From Bifidobacterium actinocoloniiforme DSM 22766 (GTDB taxonomy: Bacteria > Actinomycetota > Actinomycetes > Actinomycetales > Bifidobacteriaceae), in assembly GCF_001263395.1 (NCBI RefSeq), contig NZ_CP011786.1, positions 1,054,001 to 1,118,000 on the forward strand: a stretch of DNA of 64,000 nt, in the 5' to 3' direction. The notes beneath the pieces are model-generated. The model ran no database searches and was not told the DNA's origin. It saw nothing but the letters and a program-made list of their open reading frames with translations. Within the stretch, counting starts at the first letter, position 1. Each line of letters opens with the position of its first letter. Of this stretch, positions 9,457-17,541 are shown piece after piece. The position numbers were made by a program, and so were the translations under genes.

Positions 9457-9484
9457 GAGGAAGGCCCCCTCGGGAGCCTTCCTC
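9457..9484 (-). terminator. Hairpin downstream of the NlpC/P60 gene
   Basis: GAGGAAGGC (9457-9465) pairs with GCCTTCCTC (9476-9484), 10-nt loop. It lies 39 bp beyond the stop of the minus-strand gene. No clear T tract follows. Confidence 0.5.
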
Positions 9485-9522
9485 AAGATCCGAATGCCTC
9501 TACCTTGAGCCGGCAGAAGTCG

Positions 9523-10263
9523 CTATAGCACTCGATAAAAATCCCAACCGCCTGGATTGTAAATGGCTTGTATTTTAACGGACTGTCCCGGCTGGGGAGC
9601 GTGAATCATGCTGCCACCGCTGATATAGATGGCGACATGACTGCCATCTTTAGCAACCATCAAATCACCGGTTGAAGGATTAGACACTTGTTGACCCACG
9701 CGCTGCGCATTAGCTATGCGCGGCAGATTGATGCCGAAGTGGGCGTAAACGTAACGCGTGAAGCCCGAACAGTCGAAGCCTTCATCTGGAGTATTACCGC
9801 CGCTCTTATAGGGTATCCCCAGAAAAGTCGTGGCATAATCCAAAACCGCCTGACCACTGGCCGAAGCCGGAGCATCCTTCGAGGGCAAAGCGCTCCTGCT
9901 GGCCGAACGGCTGACCGACAAAGATCGCTGCTGAGAAGCCGCTGCCTCCTGCTGGGCCTTTTTAGCGTTGGCCTCGGCCTGCGCCTTGACCTCAGCATCT
10001 TTTTCCGCCTGGGACTTAGTCTGCGGCACATTCAGGCTTTCAATGCCTCCCCAGTTGCTGTTGGTATCCACCGAAGTAGAAGTGGACTCAGCAAGAAGAT
10101 TCTTGCGAGGCTGGTCAGCGGACCTGAAAGAACGGGAGGAAGTCACGGTTGCCGCAGAAGACTGCGTGTCCGCGAAGGCGACGGCCGAGAAGCCCGCCAG
10201 CAGCGTAGAGCAGGCCAGCACTGATGCGGCCGCTGTAGTCCATGTTTTCCGTTGAATGTTCAT
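9523..10263 (-). CDS. Secreted NlpC/P60 peptidoglycan endopeptidase
   Basis: 246 residues: Sec signal peptide at 1-31 (basic start, hydrophobic core, cleavage near AFA), a Ser/Ala-rich and coiled linker with QAEKDAEVKAQAEANAKKAQQ, then a C-terminal NlpC/P60 domain. Catalytic Cys lies in FDCSGFTRYVY, His in SHVAIYI and a third polar residue in MIHAPQPG. Predicted to cut stem peptides in the cell wall during growth or separation. A CHAP-domain gene lies directly upstream on the same strand (61 bp between them). Confidence 0.88.
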   Translation of the reverse strand: MNIQRKTWTTAAASVLACSTLLAGFSAVAFADTQSSAATVTSSRSFRSADQPRKNLLAESTSTSVDTNSNWGGIESLNVPQTKSQAEKDAEVKAQAEANAKKAQQEAAASQQRSLSVSRSASRSALPSKDAPASASGQAVLDYATTFLGIPYKSGGNTPDEGFDCSGFTRYVYAHFGINLPRIANAQRVGQQVSNPSTGDLMVAKDGSHVAIYISGGSMIHAPQPGQSVKIQAIYNPGGWDFYRVL

Positions 10264-10324
10264 TATCTCCTCACTCTACCACAAGGCGAAGAAGGCAGCG
10301 GCGACGGTGCCGGAACCCGTGGAA

Positions 10325-11290
10325 TCAGTAATGGACGAACTGGAAGTCGTGGACGTTTTTATACGTATGGGAGTAGGTCTTACCGCCCAACGAGACGCCG
10401 CACTCAGAGGTGGTGATCGACCCGTCGGGGTTGATGCTCTCCACGATGCCCACATGGCCGTAAGTAGGGTCAGTGCCCTCCTGACCTGCGTTGAAGACAA
10501 TCACATCGCCCACATTGCGCGGGGTGTTATCCACCCAGTAGCCCAGAGCTCGGGCGGAGGCGGCCCACTGGCAGCCATTGCCCATATGGGAGCCGACCGG
10601 CAGGCCCAACTGGTGGCGGCGCACGTAAGCCCACCAGGTGCATTGGCTGAATTCGTAAACGTTGCCCGCGTCGCCGGTGGAATGGTTAGGGTTGAAGTTG
10701 GCGGGCAGGACCGCCTGATTCTGGTCCATCAGCTTGGCCACGACCGGGTTGTCGGCCAGGGACTTGAACATGCTGGACACGTCCAGACTGGAATCAGCCA
10801 ACTCCCACGTGCCATGATTGCTGGTCTGCTGATCCTGGCCTTCAGGCACGCGGACCTGCGAACGGGAGACGGAAGAACCACCATCCACACGCGCTGAAGT
10901 GAACGAGGATGTCGTCACTTGCGAAGTGGTGGGGTCGGCGGCCAGGGGCGCCTTCAGTGGACTCTTAGGGGCCACAACAGCGACCGCGCCAGCGGCGACG
11001 CCTACGAGCGCCGCCATCGTGGAACCGGTCATCACATGGTTCTTCCGGGCCGCCGCCTTGGCGGCCAACCGCCGGGAGCGACGTGTCATGGGCGCCACTT
11101 CATTCAACCGCTGGGCAAGGGCTTCTTCCACAGCGGTTTCCTGGCGCATCTTCTTGGACTGGGCGGCGAATACCTGGGAGACGTTCACGATCCCGCTGCC
11201 GCGCTTGGCCTGGGAGGAAACCGACGAAGCGCGCTGTCGATTGATATGCGCACCTCGGACGATTTTCGCCTTGTCCGCAGCGAACCTCAT
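10325..11290 (-). CDS. CHAP-domain cell wall hydrolase
   Basis: 321 residues. A long basic N-terminus of about 85 residues precedes one membrane segment (MAALVGVAAGAVAVVA), so it is probably membrane-anchored. A linker follows, then a C-terminal CHAP amidase/endopeptidase domain with Cys in EFSQCTWWAYVRR, His in YGHVGIVES and the typical NVGDVIVFNAG strand. The start has AGGAGTG at the right distance. Together with the NlpC/P60 gene it forms a wall-hydrolase pair. Confidence 0.87.
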   Translation of the reverse strand: MRFAADKAKIVRGAHINRQRASSVSSQAKRGSGIVNVSQVFAAQSKKMRQETAVEEALAQRLNEVAPMTRRSRRLAAKAAARKNHVMTGSTMAALVGVAAGAVAVVAPKSPLKAPLAADPTTSQVTTSSFTSARVDGGSSVSRSQVRVPEGQDQQTSNHGTWELADSSLDVSSMFKSLADNPVVAKLMDQNQAVLPANFNPNHSTGDAGNVYEFSQCTWWAYVRRHQLGLPVGSHMGNGCQWAASARALGYWVDNTPRNVGDVIVFNAGQEGTDPTYGHVGIVESINPDGSITTSECGVSLGGKTYSHTYKNVHDFQFVHY

Positions 11291-11574
11291 ATACGATCAC
11301 TCCTGTATTGTTTACATTCCTAATACCGCAACGTCACACAACCATCACTTACTGCACTTTACAACAGTATGCCCGCGACCACCTAACCGTCCGATATTGT
11401 CCATACCGCCCCGCTCACTCGTCCTGACGCTCATGGCGGCCCTTGGACCTCCCCGGCTTTTCGGGCCCCAGCGCTATTCGGCCCACGCACGCCCATCCCC
11501 GAACCTGGCAAGCTGAGCACGGCGTGTCCTCTCGCTAAGAGCGAGGTGGTACGAATGCTTCGTGAAGAAGCCGC
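11291..11574. other. Intergenic region before the CHAP gene and after manA
   Basis: 284 bp with no credible gene. It is AT-richer next to the CHAP start (11291-11400), where that gene's promoter must lie. A weak hairpin with arms CTCGC and GCGAG (11530-11543) could terminate manA. Confidence 0.4.
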
Positions 11575-12999
11575 TCATCGAGGAGTGGAGGCCATCAGGA
11601 AAGAGCCGTGGTCGTCGGCCGGGGAACCGTCGAGGGTGCTCCCGCCAGGCTCGGGCCGCACGATATCGACGGGGCCATCGTCGGAGCGGATGAAGAGGGA
11701 TTGGCCGTGGTTCAAGGTCAAATCCTGGTTCTGGCCGCGCACGCGCACACTGCCTTCGACGCACACCAGCACGCGAGGGCCGGCCTGGGGCAGCAGGAGG
11801 CGGCGGGGACCGAAGCGCTGGACCAGGTCCCCGTAACGGTCGACGATCCTGCTCATCAGCGGCCAGGTGGCCGAACCAGGCTCCATGTACCCGTAGACCA
11901 GCATGTATTCGCTGATGTGGGGGCGGTAGGTGACCATGTTGTGCATGGCCAGGGTCGCGATCATCGAGCTTGATGGGTCAATCGGGCTGGCGGGCTGGCA
12001 GTCCAGGCTGTGCAGGAGGTTGGCCAGGTCCTTGTGCTTGGGGGTCATGCCTGCGCGCAGCACATTGTCCGAATTGGTCATGATTTCCGCCGCCGCGCCG
12101 TGGATGTATGCGTGGGGGGTGCCTGCTGGGATGTAAACCGATTCACCCTCATCCAGGCAGACCGCATTCATCATCAGCAAGGCCAGGACGGAAGGATCTC
12201 CGGGGAAGGCTTGCGCGGCCTGAAGGGCGTTGACTATGGCATCATGCGCCTTGCGCGAGTGAATCCGCCTGTCGGCGTCCAGCAGGGCCGGGGTCAATTC
12301 GCCCGCATCACCCGCCTGCGCGCTGACCGCCGTATAGAAGGCGCGGAAGACCCGGCGCCGGGAGTCCGGCCACGCCAGCGAGGAGACGGGCATCATCGCA
12401 TCCGCTTGGGCGAAACCTGCCGGCGTGGTTCCCCGGCGGAACCTGTGGGTCACTAGCGCGTCCACCATCCGCTGGGCGACAGGATGGTCCACCACTCTCA
12501 AAATCTGCAGCTGCGTGGAGATCGGCGCGAACCCGACCGATGCCGTAAAAGGCTCCAAGGCCACAACCATCTCGTTCTTGGCCAGAGTGTCCTTAAAGGA
12601 GCGCTCCGGGGCCGACAGAGGAACGCCGGCCGCGTTCTCCCGGTTGAATCCGGCCCTCGCCTCGAAGTCCAACGGATGAACCTGCAAGGACAAGGGGATG
12701 CGGGCCGAAATGACCTTAAATAAGTAGGGCAGAACTGGGCCGAAATCCTCGGAATCCTCCTGCCCGACCATGCCCTGGGGATCGCGCTGGATGGCTTGGG
12801 TCAAGGGCAGGCCGCCCCCGTCAGGCAACCTGAGCGTGGACGGGGACTGGGGGTGCCCCGAGAACCACATCTCCGCCAAGGTGTCCGCCAGCACGCCGTC
12901 CCCGTCCATCGCCCGCCCTAGCGGCAGGCCGAACATGTCCTGCAAGCGGGTATGCGAGCCCCAGGCGTACCGCTTCTGCACAGGCTCTATAGGGTACAC
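11575..12999 (-). CDS. manA: Mannose-6-phosphate isomerase, class I
   Basis: Zinc enzyme interconverting mannose-6-P and fructose-6-P. Seen: YAWGSHT near the start, the metal-site segment LSLQVHPLD, and the metal/active-site motif IPAGTPHAYIHG in mid-protein. 474 residues, longer than many family members, with a C-terminal cupin-like domain. Start is a GTG (12997-12999) with AAGGGAG five bases upstream. Single gene, divergent from a DUF2530 gene. Confidence 0.9.
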   Translation of the reverse strand: MYPIEPVQKRYAWGSHTRLQDMFGLPLGRAMDGDGVLADTLAEMWFSGHPQSPSTLRLPDGGGLPLTQAIQRDPQGMVGQEDSEDFGPVLPYLFKVISARIPLSLQVHPLDFEARAGFNRENAAGVPLSAPERSFKDTLAKNEMVVALEPFTASVGFAPISTQLQILRVVDHPVAQRMVDALVTHRFRRGTTPAGFAQADAMMPVSSLAWPDSRRRVFRAFYTAVSAQAGDAGELTPALLDADRRIHSRKAHDAIVNALQAAQAFPGDPSVLALLMMNAVCLDEGESVYIPAGTPHAYIHGAAAEIMTNSDNVLRAGMTPKHKDLANLLHSLDCQPASPIDPSSSMIATLAMHNMVTYRPHISEYMLVYGYMEPGSATWPLMSRIVDRYGDLVQRFGPRRLLLPQAGPRVLVCVEGSVRVRGQNQDLTLNHGQSLFIRSDDGPVDIVRPEPGGSTLDGSPADDHGSFLMASTPR

Positions 13000-13124
13000 G
13001 TACGCTCCCTTCCGCTTCAGGCACTCGCGCCGCCGGTGCTGCCGGACGGCCAGGCTCCATAGTATGTCAGCGCTTCGTCAGAATCCGCATCTCCTTTGTC
13101 AAAGGCCGTAATAAAGTAATCCCT

Positions 13125-13379
13125 ATGAAACTCGCACCGATTTTCGACCCGGACGCCCGTCGGCCTTCGCCCAAGCCCGTCCAGGTGGATTTGCGGCGCA
13201 TCTTCTTGGGTGGCACGACGGCATGGTTGCTGTCTTTAGGGGTATGCGCCATCATGCTCTGGTGCGGGGTTGACGCGATGAAACCACTGATTGTCTGCGC
13301 CTCGGGTGTGGGCGTGGGAGTCTTGCTGCTGATTTGGGAGCACTTCAACCGCTGGGACTACCGGCGCCTGGCCCAGTAA
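13125..13379 (+). CDS. DUF2530 small membrane protein
   Basis: 84 residues: a polar N-terminus with a PVQVDLRRIF segment, two hydrophobic helices (about 28-48 and 54-70) and a short basic tail. Spacing and helix pattern fit the actinobacterial DUF2530 family, whose function is unknown. Divergent from manA; convergent with the SenX3-like gene. Confidence 0.65.
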   Translation: MKLAPIFDPDARRPSPKPVQVDLRRIFLGGTTAWLLSLGVCAIMLWCGVDAMKPLIVCASGVGVGVLLLIWEHFNRWDYRRLAQ

Positions 13380-13464
13380 CCCCCTTTCCTCACTCCGGGT
13401 GCTTGGATACCCCCTCTCATGGACCCCGGCAGATTCCTTTATTCCTTTAACCTTTTAGCCCTGA

Positions 13465-14754
13465 TTACATTCCTGAACTGACACCCGCTGGTCCGCCATC
13501 CGTCCGCCCGAAGCCCTCCACTGGGACCGCACTTGGGTCAGAGGCGGAAGCAGGAGCGGGCGCCGGAGCCAGGGGCAGCGCCAGCGTGAAAGTCGAACCC
13601 TGGCCCGGAGCGCTCCAGAGCTTGACCGAACCGTGGTGGGTCAAAGCCACATGCTTGACGATGGACAGACCCAGGCCGATGCCCACCTGGCTGGCCTCGG
13701 TCTGCTCATCGCCCCGGTAGAAGCGCTCGAATACATGGGCCTGGTCCTCCTTGCGGATGCCCGCGCCACGGTCAATCACTTGGACCAGGCCGAAGGAGCC
13801 GTCCGCCGAAGGCTTGGCCTCCAGGCTGACCTTGGAACCAGCCGGCGAGTATCGGATGGCGTTCTCCACCAGCTTGGAGACGGCTACGCGCACTTGTTCG
13901 GGGTCGCCGAGCACCGGCAAAGGCCCGCTCGACCGGCAGACCAAGTTCACGCCGGCTTCCTCGGCTTGCGGCCGCGCCGCGTCCAAAGCCTTGCTCGCCT
14001 GCTCGCCCAGGTCCATGCGCTCGGTCTTGCTGGCTGAAGTCTCCTCCTGAGCGCGGATTAAGAGAATGAGGTCGCCAAGCGTGTGCTCCAAGTAGCGGGA
14101 GTAATCCTTGACCAGCTTGGCTTGGCTGGAGACCGCCGCCATGCGCTCCTCCAGCCGCTCGCCCTCCCGCCAGGGGCCCTTGGCCAAGGCCGTCAAGCTT
14201 TCGGCAAGAGCGCCCAGGGAGCTGATTGGCCGTGAAAGCTGCCGAGAGACATGTTCGATGAAGGCCTGTCGGGTCTGTTCGAAACGCTTGGCCTCACTCA
14301 CGTCATCAATCAAGACCAGGACCAGGCCCAGGCTGATCGGACCGACCGCTACCTTGAGCCAGTTGGGGCGCGATACCTCGCTCAGAGCCCCATCATCGTG
14401 GTCCCCACCCTGATCAGCGCCTTCCTGCGTCTCACTCAAACCCGGCAAATCCGCGAAAGCCTCCGGCGTGGCGGTGGTCAACGAGAAGCGGGAGACCTTG
14501 TCGCTCTGCCAGGCCTGGCGGACCGCCTCTTCTACCCGCTCGTCGACGATGCGGTCCTGACTGACGATGCCCAAGCGGTAGGCGTCCGGGCTGGAGCGGA
14601 CCACCTGCCCGTCCCTGCCCACCAGTACGGCGAGCGAGCCCACCAGGGAGAGGATGGCCTGGCTGGAAGCTTCCAGGTCCTCACTGGCCTCCTGCCTCCC
14701 CTCGCGCGCGGCGGGGTTCGTTAGAGCGCTCAGGCGATCGGCTAGGAAACCCAT
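13465..14754 (-). CDS. SenX3/PhoR-like histidine kinase lacking the phospho-acceptor His
   Basis: 429 residues: a PAS-like N-terminal half, a HisKA-like segment at about 160-230 and a HATPase domain at about 255-400. The ATP-binding boxes are intact: LVENAIRYSP (N), VIDRGAGI (G1), FERFYRGD (F) and GIGLGLSIV (G2). The H-box, normally V-S-H-E-L-x-x-P, reads VSRQLSRP, with Arg171 (CGG, 14242-14244) at the histidine position and Gln for Glu. No N-terminal membrane helices are seen, unlike typical SenX3. An in-frame TGA lies just upstream and GAGGAGGAGG supports this start. No response regulator is adjacent. Divergent from phoU, as in other actinobacteria. Probably a phosphate-linked regulator or pseudokinase (inference). 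Confidence 0.8.
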   Translation of the reverse strand: MGFLADRLSALTNPAAREGRQEASEDLEASSQAILSLVGSLAVLVGRDGQVVRSSPDAYRLGIVSQDRIVDERVEEAVRQAWQSDKVSRFSLTTATPEAFADLPGLSETQEGADQGGDHDDGALSEVSRPNWLKVAVGPISLGLVLVLIDDVSEAKRFEQTRQAFIEHVSRQLSRPISSLGALAESLTALAKGPWREGERLEERMAAVSSQAKLVKDYSRYLEHTLGDLILLIRAQEETSASKTERMDLGEQASKALDAARPQAEEAGVNLVCRSSGPLPVLGDPEQVRVAVSKLVENAIRYSPAGSKVSLEAKPSADGSFGLVQVIDRGAGIRKEDQAHVFERFYRGDEQTEASQVGIGLGLSIVKHVALTHHGSVKLWSAPGQGSTFTLALPLAPAPAPASASDPSAVPVEGFGRTDGGPAGVSSGM

Positions 14755-14868
14755 GCCTCCTCCTCACCGGGCCAGCGTTGGCCCTGGGCCGACCTGGGCA
14801 TCCGTTGACGCCAGGCCGTAGACTGTTGTCATGCTTCATTATGGCAGGTCTACAGGAGGGCGAACGGC

Positions 14869-15543
14869 ATGCGAGTGATTTTTAACGAGGAGATGCGTCA
14901 GGTAGCTGACGACATGGACCGGATAGCGGGCGCCGTCAGTCAGGCCATCAAGACCTCCGGCAAGGCTTTGCTGGAGCCGAACCTGGACGCGGCCCAGGAG
15001 GTGATCGACGGCGACCAGGCCATCGACCAGCTGGAAGGCTCGATCATCGACCAGTGCGTTCGGCTCCTGGCCAAGCAGAACCCGGTGGCCACCGACCTGC
15101 GCGTCATCGTCTCCACGCTGCGCCTGGCTGCGACCTTCGAGCGGATGGGCGACCTCTCCCGCCACATAGCCGAGGCCGTGCGCCGAGCCTATCCCGACCC
15201 CCCGCTGCCGCCCGAGGCTCATGATCTATTCGGCCGCATGCAGGATTTCCTGAACCAGATGTCAGACCGGCTGGTGGCCATGCTCTCCGATCGTGACACC
15301 AAGGTGGCCGAGCAGATCATCATCGATGACGATCAACTCGACCAGCTCCACCAGCAGACCTTCGATCTGGCCCTGTCCGACGAGTGGACCGGCTCCAAAC
15401 AGCAGATGATCGACCTGGTCTTGCTGGCCCGCTTCATGGAGCGCATCGGCGACCACGGCGTGTCCGCCGCCCGCCGCGTCGTCTACATCGTCTCCGGTTT
15501 CGACCCCACCAAGGACCCCAAGGACCTGGAAGACATCGACTGA
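14869..15543 (+). CDS. phoU: Phosphate transport regulator PhoU
   Basis: 224 residues, all helical, with two PhoU repeats. The repeats share the E/D-x3-D metal-binding pattern: DGDQAIDQLEGSIIDQC in repeat 1 and DDDQLDQLHQQTFDL in repeat 2, each followed by an ARxxERxGDH-like segment (TFERMGDLSRH and FMERIGDHGVSA). Known role: represses the Pho regulon by linking the Pst transporter to the sensor kinase. No pst genes lie in the window. ATG follows ACAGGAGGGCGA. Divergent from the SenX3-like gene. Confidence 0.93.
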   Translation: MRVIFNEEMRQVADDMDRIAGAVSQAIKTSGKALLEPNLDAAQEVIDGDQAIDQLEGSIIDQCVRLLAKQNPVATDLRVIVSTLRLAATFERMGDLSRHIAEAVRRAYPDPPLPPEAHDLFGRMQDFLNQMSDRLVAMLSDRDTKVAEQIIIDDDQLDQLHQQTFDLALSDEWTGSKQQMIDLVLLARFMERIGDHGVSAARRVVYIVSGFDPTKDPKDLEDID

Positions 15544-15563
15544 CAGCCGGCACGGACCAATAC

Positions 15564-15604
15564 GAGCAGGCCCCCGCATCCAAGATGAACGCGGGGGCCT
15601 GCTC
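15564..15604 (+). terminator. Terminator after phoU
   Basis: A 14-bp perfect stem GAGCAGGCCCCCGC (15564-15577) and GCGGGGGCCTGCTC (15591-15604) with a 13-nt loop, 20 bp after the phoU stop. Confidence 0.75.
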
Positions 15605-15617
15605 CTGTTAAGGCTTA

Positions 15618-15633
15618 CCGCAAGCGCTTGCGG
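15618..15633. repeat. 16-bp perfect palindrome next to the gpmA 3' end
   Basis: CCGCAAGCGCTTGCGG is fully self-complementary, and flanking GCTTA/TAAGC extends the arms. It lies 7 bp past the gpmA stop. With no loop it is a poor RNA terminator. Its core CAAGCGCTTG is the form of a CG-centred LacI-family operator. Confidence 0.5.
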
Positions 15634-15640
15634 CCTAAGC

Positions 15641-16381
15641 TCACTTCTGGCCCTGAGCGGCGACGGCTGCGGCGCCAGCGGCGGCGGCCTCCGGGTCCAG
15701 GTACTCGCCGCGCGGCTTAATCGGCTTGAAGTTCTCGTCCAGCTCGTAGAGCAGGGGGATGGCGGTGGGGATGTTCACCTTGGCGATCTCCTCCTCGCTC
15801 AGGCCGTCCAGCATCTTGACGATGGCGCGAAGGGAGTTGCCATGGGCGGCGATCATCACTGTCTTGCCGGTCTTGAGCTCAGGGACGATGTCGGACTCCC
15901 AGTAGGGGGTCACGCGCTTGACCACATTGGACAGGGCCTCGCAGCGCGGCACGGGCACTCCCGCGTACTGGGGGTCGTGGGCCTGCGAGTACTTGTCGTC
16001 CGGGTCGATCTCGGGCGGCGGGGTGGCGTAAGAGCGGCGCCAGAGCATGAACTTCTCGTCGCCGTACTCCTCGCGGATCTCAGTCTTGTTCTTGCCCTGC
16101 AGGGCACCGTAGTGGCGCTCGTTGAGCCTCCAGTCACGCTTGACCGGAATCCAGAGACGGTCGGCCACATCCAGGGAGATGTTCGCCGTGTTGATGGCGC
16201 GACGCAGGAGGGAGGTGAAGACGATGTCAGGCAGGACGCCCTTATCCTTCAGGAGCTGGCCACCCTTGCGGGCCTCCTGCTCGCCCTGCTCGGTCAGCGG
16301 GACGTCCACCCAGCCGGTGAACTGATTGGTGTTGTTCCATGCGCTCTGGCCATGCCGGAGCAATACTAGTTTGTATGTCAT
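15641..16381 (-). CDS. gpmA: 2,3-bisphosphoglycerate-dependent phosphoglycerate mutase
   Basis: Glycolytic enzyme converting 3- and 2-phosphoglycerate. Seen: the phospho-histidine motif [10 protein letters not shown] at 8-17, [13 protein letters not shown], the substrate segment [11 protein letters not shown], and the second histidine in AAHGNSLRA. 246 residues, normal length. Cytosolic and standing alone on its strand. Confidence 0.95.
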   Translation of the reverse strand: MTYKLVLLRHGQSAWNNTNQFTGWVDVPLTEQGEQEARKGGQLLKDKGVLPDIVFTSLLRRAINTANISLDVADRLWIPVKRDWRLNERHYGALQGKNKTEIREEYGDEKFMLWRRSYATPPPEIDPDDKYSQAHDPQYAGVPVPRCEALSNVVKRVTPYWESDIVPELKTGKTVMIAAHGNSLRAIVKMLDGLSEEEIAKVNIPTAIPLLYELDENFKPIKPRGEYLDPEAAAAGAAAVAAQGQK

Positions 16382-16448
16382 GCTTCACAGTTTAATCGCC
16401 CTGCCAGACCATGAAGACCAGCTTTATGCGCGCGCTAACAGTCCGGTT

Positions 16449-17450
16449 TCAGACCAGTTGCAGGAGCAGTCCGAGCGTCCAGCACAAGGCGGAAATCAGC
16501 GTGCCCTGACCAGACAGGACAAAGGCCTTAGGCTGGTTCCTGCGGGCGAAGAACGCGCAAACGAAACCGAAGCAGACGGCAATCGGAATCACGACCAGCC
16601 AGGCGGGCAGCTCCACGGATCCGAACCTCCAGACCGCGCCGGCGAACTCCACGATAGCCAATGCCAAGCTGAGCAGGTAGACCGCGTAAATAGAGACTCT
16701 GGCAGCCTTATCTCCCACAATCGTGGCGTAGGTATGCTTACCGGAGCGCTTGTCGGACTCGATATCGCGATAGTTATTGAACATCAGCAGCCCCACCGCG
16801 TTCAAACCCGCAGCGGACGCGCCCAGCCAGCCGGCGGTGCTGAGGGCGCCGACCATGAAGTACTCGGTGCCCAAGGTGGCCACCAGGCCGAAGAAGATGA
16901 ACACGAAGACCTCGCCCAGACCGTAGTACCCGTAGGGATGCTTGCCGCCGGTGTAGAACCAGCCTGCAGCGAAGCAGACCAGGCCGGCCAGCAGCATCCA
17001 CCAGTGGCCGGTGATTACAACGGCCGCTAAACCAAGCAAAGCAGTGATGACCACCGCAATCATCATGGCGGTGAAGACCTTGCGTGGGGCCACACCGGAG
17101 GCCACCAGCCGACGGGGCTTGCCGGAAACCTCCTCATCGGCGCTGCGGTTGGCATCAGTGCCGCGAATCCCGTCCGAATAATCGTTGGCGAAATTGGCGG
17201 CAATCTGCATGAACAAGGCCAGGAAAACCAAAAGGATGAAGACCGTCAACAGCTGGCCACCGCTCACTGCGCTGATTCGTGCCGCCCGGGCAGTTTCAGC
17301 CGGATCGGCAGGCACGGGGCAAGTGCCCGCGCAAGCCGCCGCGGACCGGGAGCGCAGGAGCAGGGCGGCCGCCGCGCCCACGCAGACCGGAGCCACCGAA
17401 GCGGGCAAGGTCTTGGGACGTAGCCCGTTAATCCACAATTTGACGTTCAT
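16449..17450 (-). CDS. menA: MenA-like 1,4-dihydroxy-2-naphthoate prenyltransferase (UbiA family)
   Basis: Integral membrane prenyltransferase, 333 residues, about eight hydrophobic helices. The first aspartate motif is NFANDYSDGIRGTD and the second lies in NNYRDIESDKRSGK. The start MNVKLWINGLRPKTLPAS is typical of MenA and has GGAG six bases upstream. Known family role: attaches the isoprenoid chain to DHNA in menaquinone synthesis. No other men gene is in the window, so the acceptor is uncertain. A Cys-containing insert (CAGTCPVPAD) follows the first helix. Confidence 0.82.
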   Translation of the reverse strand: MNVKLWINGLRPKTLPASVAPVCVGAAAALLLRSRSAAACAGTCPVPADPAETARAARISAVSGGQLLTVFILLVFLALFMQIAANFANDYSDGIRGTDANRSADEEVSGKPRRLVASGVAPRKVFTAMMIAVVITALLGLAAVVITGHWWMLLAGLVCFAAGWFYTGGKHPYGYYGLGEVFVFIFFGLVATLGTEYFMVGALSTAGWLGASAAGLNAVGLLMFNNYRDIESDKRSGKHTYATIVGDKAARVSIYAVYLLSLALAIVEFAGAVWRFGSVELPAWLVVIPIAVCFGFVCAFFARRNQPKAFVLSGQGTLISALCWTLGLLLQLV

Positions 17451-17541
17451 ACCATCTCCTCTGCCAGGCGAATTATGCATGGGACGAACCCGGCCAGGCT
17501 TCGCCTGAATCGGCGGGGCTCAGCCCCGAATCCGGTTGATC

